DNA of 64,000 bases from Sphaeroforma sirkka (Eukaryota; Opisthokonta; Ichthyosporea; Ichthyophonida), in NCBI GenBank assembly GCA_001586965.3, contig LUCW03000005.1, forward strand, positions 255,501 through 319,500. Direction: 5' to 3'. This document shows, piece by piece, positions 26,165 to 34,476 of the stretch; position 1 is the stretch's first letter; each line of letters begins with the position of its first letter. The notes beneath the pieces were generated by a model. That model made no database searches. It was not told the origin of the DNA and was given only the letters and a program-made list of their open reading frames with translations. The position numbers were made by a program, and so were the translations under genes.

Positions 26165-27484
26165 ATGTCTGCCACTGCCACCACCGCCACGACCTGCCCC
26201 ATCTGCGTCGACGCAACCCTGCGCACCGGCACGAAGCGCTCCCACATGGGCGCCATCGTCCAGCCCCACTACCGCGACGGCGCGGGCTGCCCGAGCTGCC
26301 ACACCAGCGCCTGTTACACGTGCTGGTTCACCCACTACAAGGTGCAGGCCACGGACGGCAAGGACTGGGCCTGCATGTTCTGCCTGGAGGCCGTGACGTA
26401 CCAGGACATCCAGGCGGCGGTATCCAAGCCGCAGTTTGCCAAGATCAAGGCCGCCCGGGGCGAGCTCCTCTTCCTCCGCGACTCGGTGCACCACAGCACC
26501 ATGGACGAGGTGCTCGCCATCCATACGCGCCTGGGCACAGAGTTTATGCCCCGGAGCCGCGTCGACGAGCTCTACCGACGAGCCCACGTCCTCGAGTTCC
26601 ACCACAACCCGACTATCGCCAGCATCGTCTGCGCGAACGCGGTCTGCGGCGCGCGCCTGGACCCCGCGCCCAACTGCACGGTGGTCGACTGCGTGACCTG
26701 CGAGGCGTCCACCTGTGTGCGGTGCACGGAGCGCGTGCTGGACGAGGGCCACGAGTGCGACGACGACACCGTGGCGTCGGTGGCGACCGTGCGCTCGAAC
26801 AGCGTCCCCTGCCCCAACTGCAAGTCCCACGTCTACAAGATCGAGGGGTGCGACCAGATGTTCTGCACGAGCTGCAAGGCATGCATGTTCTCGTACTCGA
26901 CCGGCAAGCCGATCGTGGGTGGGTTCGTGCACAACCCCCACTACTCGGAGTACCTCGACGGCGGCGGCAAGCGCCTCAAGATGGACGGCAGCGGGGGCCG
27001 CAGGGGCCTGGAGATCACCGAGGCGATCGAAAACATCATCAGCCCCGTCAACGCGAGCCGCTCGCGTCGGGTGGCCGAGTTCCTCATCGACCTGTCGCTC
27101 ACCTACCTGGCGGCGGCCCGGGAGGCGCCACCGCGGGCCCTCCGTCTCGCCCGGCGCTGGTACCTCGGGTCAGCGAGGGATGCGGCGGCGGCGGCCCGGT
27201 ACCGCACCAAGCTGGTGCAGCTCGACATGAAGCGCGAGTTCATTGAGCGGGCCATCCAGCTCCTGGAGACGTTTTACCACCGGGTGTCGGACCATCTGGA
27301 GACACACCACGACCCGGCCCTGGACACGGTGTCTCGTTCCCTGCACGTGGTGGACGCCCAGGTGCACGTGACCCGGGCGTCGTTGCGGGACCTGCTGGAC
27401 GAGTATGGCTACGAGCCCATTGTGCAGTTTGACATTGGCATGATTCACGTTCCGGCCATTAGCACCCTGGTGCTTTCAATCTAA
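26165..27484 (+). CDS. RBR (RING-IBR-RING) E3 ubiquitin ligase-like protein
   Basis: A 439-residue protein from the ATG in AACCATGTC. RING1 begins at CPIC (11-14) and continues with CPSCHTSACYTCW and CMFC. The IBR-like block (about 160-200) has CANAVCGARL, CVTC and CVRC...H-x-C. RING2 (about 216-242) reads CPNCKSHVYKIEGCDQMFC followed by TSCKAC. In RBR ligases ubiquitin passes through a cysteine of RING2; C235/C238/C241 are candidates. The C-terminal 190 residues are helical and not recognised. The likely role is redirecting host ubiquitin. An A-rich stretch with ATCGCTTTTATATATT sits about 75 bases upstream as a promoter candidate. Confidence 0.8.
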   Translation: MSATATTATTCPICVDATLRTGTKRSHMGAIVQPHYRDGAGCPSCHTSACYTCWFTHYKVQATDGKDWACMFCLEAVTYQDIQAAVSKPQFAKIKAARGELLFLRDSVHHSTMDEVLAIHTRLGTEFMPRSRVDELYRRAHVLEFHHNPTIASIVCANAVCGARLDPAPNCTVVDCVTCEASTCVRCTERVLDEGHECDDDTVASVATVRSNSVPCPNCKSHVYKIEGCDQMFCTSCKACMFSYSTGKPIVGGFVHNPHYSEYLDGGGKRLKMDGSGGRRGLEITEAIENIISPVNASRSRRVAEFLIDLSLTYLAAAREAPPRALRLARRWYLGSARDAAAAARYRTKLVQLDMKREFIERAIQLLETFYHRVSDHLETHHDPALDTVSRSLHVVDAQVHVTRASLRDLLDEYGYEPIVQFDIGMIHVPAISTLVLSI

Positions 27485-27487
27485 ACC

Positions 27488-27504
27488 AAAAAAAAAAAGC
27501 GAAT
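27488..27504 (+). promoter_or_regulatory. A-run plus GCGAA promoter-like motif
   Basis: AAAAAAAAAAAGCGAAT, about 65 bases before the ATG at 27567. The same A-run followed by GCGAA occurs 65-110 bases before the genes at 44615 and 46068, and a variant (A-run GCCGAA) 71 bases before 53641. This suggests a shared promoter element. Confidence 0.45.
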
Positions 27505-27566
27505 CTCACTTTTATGTATAGAACACAATTATAGGACACACCAGAAAAAAAATAAAAAAAATCACA

Positions 27567-28514
27567 ATGGCTCTACGCTTCCTATCCAGCATCATATTTG
27601 GCTACACCAGCGTGTGCGACGTGGCCTTTGAGCGCTTCGTGGCCGACTACGGCAAGGTGTATGCGAGTCCCGCGGAGGCCAGCATGCGCAAGCGCGTGTT
27701 CTGCCAGAACCTGGAGGAGATCTACAGCGCCAACGAGTCCTACGAGCTGGGCCTGAACGAGTACGCCGACCTCACGGACGCCGAGTTTGCCGCACAGGCA
27801 CACCCGTTCGTCATGGGCCGCCCCAACGGGTACGACATGCTGGCCCACCCCCTGGACCTGTCCGGCGAGGTCAAGGCGTCCATCGACTGGTCTGGCAGCA
27901 TGTCCGGGATCCAGAACCAGGGGGCCTGTGGCTCGTGCTACGCGTTCTCGGCCCTCGAGACGGTGCAGGCGCACTGGCACATCAAGCACGGTGAGCACCT
28001 GCGCCTCTCCATTGGCGAGATCATTGACTGCTCGGGAGAGTTTGGCAACTTCCGCTGCGACGGCGGGTACCCGATTGCCGTGCTTGCCTACGTGAAGCAC
28101 TACGGCGTGTGCCCGGCCGACAAGTACGCGTACGAGATCCCGGAGGCGTACTGCCACCGGGGCGGCGCGTGCTACCAGGCGGAGAGAACGTACATCACGG
28201 CCTTCCACACCGTGGACGCGCTCGCGGACGAGGACAACCTAGTGAGGGCACTGCAGACGGGGCCCGTGAGCATCGCCATAGCCGCCAACACAGCCCTGCG
28301 TTTCTACCGCAGCGGTGTCTTTACGGGCTGCGACCTGACGACGCCCCTCAACCATGCCGTGGTGGCGGTCGGCTACGATGAGACGAGCTTCCTTGTCCAG
28401 AACTCGTGGGGTTCCTCCTGGGGCTCGGGCGGGCTGTTCCGGCTGCCGCGGAACGCCGAGAGCGTCATGGGGGCCTGTGGGCTCCGAGCCACACCGGTCA
28501 CTGTGAGCGTCTAG
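27567..28514 (+). CDS. Papain-family cysteine protease (C1A) with inhibitor propeptide
   Basis: A 315-residue protein from ATG, close to the usual cathepsin length. An I29-type propeptide (FERFVADYGKVY ... GLNEYADLTDAEF) precedes the mature domain. Catalytic residues are visible: Gln and Cys in IQNQGACGSCYAFS (Cys about 125), His in LNHAVVAVGYD (about 262) and Asn in NSWGSSWG (about 278). The N-terminus is weakly hydrophobic and not a clear signal peptide. All catalytic residues are present, so it is probably active after propeptide removal. Cathepsin-like genes are known in several large DNA viruses, where they help cell lysis or virion processing; that role here is inferred. Confidence 0.9.
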   Translation: MALRFLSSIIFGYTSVCDVAFERFVADYGKVYASPAEASMRKRVFCQNLEEIYSANESYELGLNEYADLTDAEFAAQAHPFVMGRPNGYDMLAHPLDLSGEVKASIDWSGSMSGIQNQGACGSCYAFSALETVQAHWHIKHGEHLRLSIGEIIDCSGEFGNFRCDGGYPIAVLAYVKHYGVCPADKYAYEIPEAYCHRGGACYQAERTYITAFHTVDALADEDNLVRALQTGPVSIAIAANTALRFYRSGVFTGCDLTTPLNHAVVAVGYDETSFLVQNSWGSSWGSGGLFRLPRNAESVMGACGLRATPVTVSV

Positions 28515-28570
28515 CGTTTAGGGACTAGAGATTGAGTTTTACAATAATAAATAAAAATTATAAAAATTTA

Positions 28571-29584
28571 TTAAGTTTCATTTCCAAACAATTCACACTC
28601 GGGCAGCGCCGTGCCGTACACGGTCTTGACGAGCTCAATGTCCGCGGGGGCCGTCGGCAGCACAAAGTACCTCTGCATGTCCGCCAGGCTCAGAGTCTGT
28701 ATCGTCAGCCGGGTCTTTGAGAAGGCAAAACTGTACTTGGAGACACCCGCCAGCAGGTCCATGACGACGCCGTCCCACACCAGACTGCTGTGGTCGGGGA
28801 GCAGCAGCATATAGAAGGAGCCGACCGGCCGGTGCGGGTCGACTATGCCCAGGCGGTGGACCCAGAGATCACGTGGCTTCACGCGCGTATTAGTGTAGCT
28901 GCCCAGGAACACCAGCGGAGCCAGGTCGTCCACCATTGGCGCTGCGGCGGCCAGAATAGTGGAAAATATACCCTGCGCCAGGTACGTGTGGTCGAAGCAG
29001 AACGCGTAGAGGTACTTGGGGTCCTGCTGTGCCACGCAGGTGCGCAGGATCTGCTTGAGCATTGTGAGGACCCCACTGGAGCGGGCTATGGGGCCAAAGA
29101 TGTTGAAGGCGTTCCAGGTGCACATAATGTCGAGGGCCGGCAGCACCAGTGCGTCGCAGTCGGGGCTGGCAAAGTACCTGCTCCAGTGCCGGACAAAGAT
29201 GGCCCACTCCTCCGTAGACATGGACGCTTCTATCGCACAAGCCTCAAAGTCGGAGGGCGATTTTATGTTGATAATGTCCCGCGTGAGCTTTGGCACCACT
29301 ATGAGGTCGGCCATGGTGGGGTTGTAGATGAACGGCCGCAGGGTGCACTCGGTATCGATAGCCTTTAGGGTGAGCTGCATGTAGTAGCGGGAGGCGGATG
29401 CGTAGTAGCCGCGGGCCAGGGCGGCGGCGAAAAAGTCGTAGAAGCCGTGCTTCCGCACCTGGGCCAGGGTCGGCAGCTCGGACGGGCGGACCCGAACCCC
29501 CAGTGCATCGAGCCGGCGGATCGCCTCGGGGGTATCGCGTGAGGTGAGCGCCATCATGACGGATTTCTCTGTAGAAGCCTGCAT
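28571..29584 (-). CDS. Hypothetical protein
   Basis: 337 residues from the ATG at 29584 (MQASTEKSV); the frame is open further upstream but with no better ATG. It is mixed alpha/beta by composition with no signal peptide and no metal or nucleotide motif. Hydrophobic blocks such as DALVLPALDIMCTWNAFNIF look like buried strands rather than membrane helices. The stop lies in an A/T-rich gap facing the papain gene. It is divergent from the RCC1-like gene with a short promoter-like region between them. No family recognised. Confidence 0.65.
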   Translation of the reverse strand: MQASTEKSVMMALTSRDTPEAIRRLDALGVRVRPSELPTLAQVRKHGFYDFFAAALARGYYASASRYYMQLTLKAIDTECTLRPFIYNPTMADLIVVPKLTRDIINIKSPSDFEACAIEASMSTEEWAIFVRHWSRYFASPDCDALVLPALDIMCTWNAFNIFGPIARSSGVLTMLKQILRTCVAQQDPKYLYAFCFDHTYLAQGIFSTILAAAAPMVDDLAPLVFLGSYTNTRVKPRDLWVHRLGIVDPHRPVGSFYMLLLPDHSSLVWDGVVMDLLAGVSKYSFAFSKTRLTIQTLSLADMQRYFVLPTAPADIELVKTVYGTALPECELFGNET

Positions 29585-29713
29585 TATGTGTATACTACTA
29601 GAACAAGTGGGGGATGGGGGTAAAAAGTCTCGTGAAAAGTGAAAAGTGAGACGCAAAACCACCTTTAAGTGGATTTATATAGTGAAAAATCAACACACAG
29701 CAAGCAACCAAAC

Positions 29714-31555
29714 ATGGATACGCAGCCCAAGTGTATCAACATTGACAATGTGCTCTGTGACAATGTCCGCGGCATGGCCAAGCCCGTGTCACTGGTGCAC
29801 TCGGCGCGCATCCCCCGGCGGATCTTGGACAATCTGTCGGTGCCGGTGGCGTACCGGTTTGCGCAGTCGCGCAAAAAACTGGCGTACATTGACGGCAAGT
29901 ACGTCATCGTGGAGCCGGGTATCCGGGTGGACTTTGGCGAGATGCCGCGCGCCATCATTGCCAACCTCAACTCGTTCTGTGTGCTCACGGACACCCAGGC
30001 CTGCTATGTGGTGCGCGAGAACGGCACCTTTGAGTACCTCGCGCGGGCCAAGATGGCCCGGATCGTCCATGCGCTAAACACGGGGTACGTGGTCCACTAT
30101 CGCGACCAAATGGCCAGATACACAGACACGTACCGAGCGAGCCGCAACTACCTGGTCCCGCACCGAATTGCCACGATCTACCTCCAGAACTACAATGTGG
30201 CCTATCTGACGGCGGGGCGCAACATTTACCACGGCGGCATGCTGATGCCGTACTGCACGCCCATCCACAAGGCGGCCATCACCGATGAAAAGCTCATAGT
30301 GGTGCTGCAGAACGGGTGGGTGTACGTCAACGCAAACCGCATCGAGGTGCCGGTGGACGAGGACCCCGAGATGATCCTGACAACACCCAAGGACTACCTG
30401 ATTGTGATGCAGAGCGGCCGCGTGTACCACGAGGACGACGACTACTCGATGGTGCAGCTGCCCTGGCTCTCGTACGCAAACGTAAAGACGACCTACACCT
30501 CGGCGTACGACTTTGTGTTCCACATGGGGGACGGGTCCCTGTACCTCGCCGGGCTGGGGATCACGCCTCTCTACCTGAAGGAGGCGGGCTACGGCACCCA
30601 GTACGTGGTAACCAACAACCTGTCCTTTGCGGCGCTGCAGGCCGACGGGCGGGTCTTTTGCTTTGGACGTGACGCCGGCGGACGCAACGCGAAGGGGGTC
30701 ATGGGGTACCTGGACCTTGAGGGCGTGGGGTGCGTGCAGGCGTTTGGCGCGACCTTTGTGGCCACAGTGCATTGCCTGAACCGCATCGACGACGATACTC
30801 GCGTGGAGCCGTGGAACGACGCCACCAACACCCACTCGTACATCTGGGGCGGCAGCTGCAACACCATCGAGATGCACCAGGCCCTGGTGAACAGCGAGCT
30901 GCTGGTGGCGGTCGGCTACAACCGGCAAACGGATCAGCACGCGTACCTGTTTGAAGACGGGTCGCTGTACGACTACACGTTTGCGACGCGCAAGCACTAC
31001 GCGCGCGTCCCCCCTGAGTTTGTTTTCGACTCGGCGGCGGTCTATGTGACGGACATTGACGTGGTCGTGCACACGATGGTGTTTAGCAACCCGAACTACC
31101 GCGAGCCGTGCCCGGTCGCGGTGCACGAAGACACGCAGGGGGAGTATGACATTGACAATGCGCTGCCGGTCGGGGACAGGGAGATACTTTCCAAGGAGGA
31201 GGACAAGGCGACGCCCGTGCAGACCCTCGAACCGCTGACGCAAGCGGAGGTGGAGGAGGATGCGGATGCGGACTACGGGAGTGAGTTTCTGACGACTCTG
31301 CCCGCGGCGTTCGTATCGTCGGGAGGGACAAACGTCTCGACGGTGGGTAGTACCACTACCACTGTGTCGTCGGAGGGTACAGGGGTTTTGGACGAGCCAG
31401 TGGTCGACCCTGTCACAGGGGGGCTGGACGACGAGTACACCCTAGACATGAAGGGTAGACGGGGGGGCGCCTCGCCCGCGGGCTCCAATTTCGCGGTGGG
31501 CGTGGTGCTGGGCGTGGCCCTCGTGGGCATGATGCACATTCTGAATCGCCGATGA
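29714..31555 (+). CDS. RCC1-like beta-propeller protein with C-terminal anchor
   Basis: 613 residues from the ATG in AACATGGATA. The first 430 residues show repeated strand patterns with V.L...G.VY and CFGRDAGGRNAKG, consistent with RCC1-like propeller blades, although the repeats are weak. After an acidic, Thr/Ser-rich linker (about 470-580) a hydrophobic helix (FAVGVVLGVALVGMMHIL) ends in NRR, the pattern of a tail-anchored membrane protein. The propeller would then face the cytoplasm or virion interior. It may be a virion scaffold or a binder of a host GTPase or chromatin. The fold assignment is tentative; the membrane anchor is clear. Confidence 0.6.
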   Translation: MDTQPKCINIDNVLCDNVRGMAKPVSLVHSARIPRRILDNLSVPVAYRFAQSRKKLAYIDGKYVIVEPGIRVDFGEMPRAIIANLNSFCVLTDTQACYVVRENGTFEYLARAKMARIVHALNTGYVVHYRDQMARYTDTYRASRNYLVPHRIATIYLQNYNVAYLTAGRNIYHGGMLMPYCTPIHKAAITDEKLIVVLQNGWVYVNANRIEVPVDEDPEMILTTPKDYLIVMQSGRVYHEDDDYSMVQLPWLSYANVKTTYTSAYDFVFHMGDGSLYLAGLGITPLYLKEAGYGTQYVVTNNLSFAALQADGRVFCFGRDAGGRNAKGVMGYLDLEGVGCVQAFGATFVATVHCLNRIDDDTRVEPWNDATNTHSYIWGGSCNTIEMHQALVNSELLVAVGYNRQTDQHAYLFEDGSLYDYTFATRKHYARVPPEFVFDSAAVYVTDIDVVVHTMVFSNPNYREPCPVAVHEDTQGEYDIDNALPVGDREILSKEEDKATPVQTLEPLTQAEVEEDADADYGSEFLTTLPAAFVSSGGTNVSTVGSTTTTVSSEGTGVLDEPVVDPVTGGLDDEYTLDMKGRRGGASPAGSNFAVGVVLGVALVGMMHILNRR

Positions 31556-31564
31556 ACGGGGAAA

Positions 31565-32863
31565 TCAGGGGCCTACGTCGCTCGCCGACAGCTCCGTGGC
31601 CTTGGTCATGAGCGCCGGCCCGCCGGAGCTGTTGGTCTTGCAGCACGCCTTGGACTTGGTCACGGCTCGCACGGCACGCCCAGCAAGGGATCGTGCGCCG
31701 CACCCGTTTTGCGTATTGGTCTTCCCGATGGTGTTGCCCTCCGTGCTGATGTTGGGGCACTCTGGGTTGTCCTTCCCGTTGTCCCCGAGACCCAGCACGC
31801 CGATGTCGTTGCCTGTAAACGTAATGTTGTCCACGGCCATGTACTCGCACTCGGTGCTGTCCTTGAAGCTGCCGCACTTGGCCCCGACCCCAAAGCTTAT
31901 GTCGTAGCCGGTGTTGTTCTTGCACACGTTGCCTTTTATGATGTGGTCTGATCCAAAGACCCTGATCCCCCCGCCGTTGTTGACTATGTAGTTGTTGGTG
32001 TACGTGTGGCTGTTGCCGTACCGCGAGCTCACGTCGCCCTGGTTGTCCTTCACGGTCGACGAGCGCATGTACAAGTTGCTGGTCTTGAAACTGACGAGTT
32101 CGTTGTCCGAAGTTCGGGAGCCGGAAATCAGGCACTCGTCGACATACATGAGCCCCTTGTCTGTCGCCTGGCTTGAGCTGCCGCACCTCAAAGCTTCACT
32201 CCCCCCGTTGTCCGTCATGTCGATAAACCCACACCGGTAAAAGATGCATCCCGCACCCACAGAGGCCTCTGCCGTGAGCGACATTGCATTGTGCTTGTCA
32301 AAGAGCACATTGTCCACCACAGCGGGGCCCCCCTTGACCTGCATGCTCCGTTTCCGAATCGAGTCGGTGCCTCCCACCGTGCCACGTATCGTACACCGTG
32401 TCACCCGCGACGCGCCCGTGGGCTCGACGACCCCCGTTTCGCCGGGGGTGACGCCCTCGAACACCAGGCCGTCGAGCACCCCGCCGCTCCCCACCGACAC
32501 GGTCCCCGAACCCCCTTTGATGATGGCCTTGCCCACATTCTGCGCCCGCAGCACGCCACTAATGGTCACACTCTTCATCGCGTACGTGCCGTCCGCGAGG
32601 ACCTGCACGGTGCCCGCGCCCACGTTGGCCAGGCCCGACGCCGCCTGGCCGTCCGGCGGCGAGAGCGTGTTGTACTTGGGCACCTTGCTGAGGTCCAGAT
32701 CCGTGTAGTCGGCCTGCCGCGACGTGGGGACGTTGAAGGAGGCAAAGCGGCTCAACGCGCGGGGTTGGAGGGAGTACACCGTGCGCCTGTTGGCTCTTCG
32801 ACACACGCACAGCACCAGGGCGACTAGCATGAGCACAGCGAGTATTGGAAAAACTTTGTTCAT
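31565..32863 (-). CDS. Membrane-anchored parallel beta-helix lyase (PL6-like)
   Basis: 432 residues from ATG. An N-terminal anchor (FPILAVLMLVALVLCVC) is followed by right-handed beta-helix coils: GGVLDGLVFEG, SRVTRCTIRG, a central CGFIDMTDN, then RYGNSHTYTNNYIVNNGGGI and RVFGSDHIIKGNVCKNNTG. The last two resemble the core of PL6 alginate/chondroitin lyases, where a helix groove binds uronic-acid polysaccharide. Catalytic Lys/Arg assignment is not certain. The product would sit in a membrane with the lyase outside. It suggests a host coat containing acidic polysaccharide. The 3' end is close to, and converges with, the RCC1-like gene. Confidence 0.65.
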   Translation of the reverse strand: MNKVFPILAVLMLVALVLCVCRRANRRTVYSLQPRALSRFASFNVPTSRQADYTDLDLSKVPKYNTLSPPDGQAASGLANVGAGTVQVLADGTYAMKSVTISGVLRAQNVGKAIIKGGSGTVSVGSGGVLDGLVFEGVTPGETGVVEPTGASRVTRCTIRGTVGGTDSIRKRSMQVKGGPAVVDNVLFDKHNAMSLTAEASVGAGCIFYRCGFIDMTDNGGSEALRCGSSSQATDKGLMYVDECLISGSRTSDNELVSFKTSNLYMRSSTVKDNQGDVSSRYGNSHTYTNNYIVNNGGGIRVFGSDHIIKGNVCKNNTGYDISFGVGAKCGSFKDSTECEYMAVDNITFTGNDIGVLGLGDNGKDNPECPNISTEGNTIGKTNTQNGCGARSLAGRAVRAVTKSKACCKTNSSGGPALMTKATELSASDVGP

Positions 32864-32943
32864 GTTTTATTTTCGTTTAAAAATCTAAACCCTAGTTTTT
32901 TTTTTCAGTTAAATCACTGTAGCCTATAATAAACTGAAGCCCA

Positions 32944-33777
32944 ATGCTTACTGGAGCTCAAATGAAATCAATGCACAATCTCGTGTACATGTCCCTGGTG
33001 GCCGTGCAGATCCTCAGGGTCATGCGGACACGGCCCAATGGCCACCTGGTGTACAACTTTCTCATCATGCTGTTCCTGTGGACGGCCATCTTTGAGACCG
33101 TGTTTACGCTGCCCATGCAGACGGGCTGGGACACGTCGCCCAGCGCCCACTACCTCCCGCTCTACCGGTGCGTCACGTCGATGCTCTACAAGTCGCCCGG
33201 GCTCGTAAAGTACGAGGCCCCCGGGAGCGTGGAGTACTTTGGGATCACCGCGACCGGCACCCAGGGAGTGGGGTACGTGATGGGGACGAGCAGCCTGACC
33301 GCGGCGCTGTCCAACCGGCGCACCGAGTTCGTGGATGTCAGGGTACCCATGACACTCCAGCCGTGCGGCGTGCGAGCCCACGCGGGCTTTACCGAGGGGG
33401 CGGTGAACCTGTGGTCGTTCTTCCGGCCGAAATTCGCCGCCACGAAGACGCTGCTGCTCGCCGGCTACTCGCGGGGCGGGGCCATTGTGCTGGTGCTGGC
33501 GTACATGCTGGTGCAGGTGTATCCCGACCTCACCATCACCGTGGTCACGGTCGGCAGCCCACCGGTCTTTGAGGCACCGACACACCACCCGCGCATCCAC
33601 GTGCACCGCATAGTAAACCTCAATGACATTGTACCGGATGTCAAGACAGGCGTGCACACGGGCAAGCTCGTGTTTATAGAGAGCAGCCGCGTGCTGCTGC
33701 CGAGGGTGAACTGCCTGCGGGCGCACAGCCGGTACGCGTACTACTCGGCGTTCCACGTGCCGGCGATCGGCAACTAG
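32944..33777 (+). CDS. Lipase (class 3, alpha/beta hydrolase)
   Basis: 277 residues from ATG. The first 65 residues contain a hydrophobic segment (LVYNFLIMLFLWTAIF), probably a membrane anchor. The nucleophile elbow is LLAGYSRGGAIVLVLAY (G-x-S-x-G, Ser about 175), followed by TVGSPPVFE, a class 3 lipase hallmark. The Asp is probably in NDIVPD, and a His follows near the C-terminus (HSRYAYYSAFH). It would hydrolyse acyl esters of lipids. The stop codon shares a CTAG with the stop of the opposing gene. A role in membrane crossing or host lipid breakdown is inferred. Confidence 0.75.
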   Translation: MLTGAQMKSMHNLVYMSLVAVQILRVMRTRPNGHLVYNFLIMLFLWTAIFETVFTLPMQTGWDTSPSAHYLPLYRCVTSMLYKSPGLVKYEAPGSVEYFGITATGTQGVGYVMGTSSLTAALSNRRTEFVDVRVPMTLQPCGVRAHAGFTEGAVNLWSFFRPKFAATKTLLLAGYSRGGAIVLVLAYMLVQVYPDLTITVVTVGSPPVFEAPTHHPRIHVHRIVNLNDIVPDVKTGVHTGKLVFIESSRVLLPRVNCLRAHSRYAYYSAFHVPAIGN

Positions 33778-34255
33778 TCTTTTTTCTTCAAGAGTCGGCG
33801 GCCGTTGCGGCCAACGAGCTGGCGCTCAAAGATGATCTGCATGCATTCCGCGTTCAGGTCTGGCTGCAGCCGGCTAATCATACGCAGCACACAGCCGGGG
33901 ATTCGTTCGTCGCAGGGTATACCCCGGAGTACGTGGGCCATTGTCACGGGCCCCGCGTTCAGCAGGTACCTTCCCTCGACGTCCAGAAAGCAGTGGAGGT
34001 AGAAGCACAGCGGGACCATTTCCTCCTCTGTGAAAGCGCCGATATCAGTGTCGGGTGCATCCAGGTCGCGGCTAACCAGTCGAAACGGCTCGTACTGGAA
34101 ACTGTATATCAGTCGATTGACCACTACCTGCAGCTGCTCATCGTCGAAATGGGCAAGTGTTTGATACCCGCAATCGTCGTAGAACATCTCGCACAGCTGG
34201 CCCGTCGTGTACTCGGCCACGTTGGTGTTTGCCTGGTCCATCATCATCATCATCA

Positions 34256-34256
<1 letters not shown>
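33774..34256 (-). CDS. Hypothetical protein starting with six ATG codons
   Basis: Six consecutive ATG codons (complement of 34239-34256) precede DQANTNVAEYTTGQL, so the product is about 155-160 residues depending on which is used. Upstream the message has an (AAC)n run. The body is helical with FYLHCFLDVEGRYLL and a basic C-terminus (RNGRRLLKKKD). No family is recognised; the layout is reminiscent of small adaptor domains. Its stop overlaps that of the lipase gene. Confidence 0.65.

Positions 34257-34303
<47 letters not shown>
34257..34303 (-). repeat. (AAC)n trinucleotide repeat
   Basis: About 15 AAC triplets on the minus strand (TTG/GTT on the plus strand) next to six CAT triplets. If translation began upstream it would give poly-Asn, but no ATG lies upstream in that frame, so it is probably 5' untranslated. 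Confidence 0.85.
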
Positions 34304-34476
34304 GCGGATATGACAACCTTTGCGCTCGGCGCCACGATATTATAGTGCTCAAAGAAGAAAAAAAAACGGCCACATACTCTGGCCAACAACCAGACCTGAT
34401 CGATGGGGGTTTTCTTTTTTTTATACACACATTTTATTTATACAGATTTTCACATACACATTTCCAGATTCGCGGC

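Noticed and set aside
26098-27246. Second plus frame overlapping the RBR gene
   Set aside because: His/Arg/Pro-rich frame-shifted reading of the RBR gene, starting upstream of the A-rich leader.
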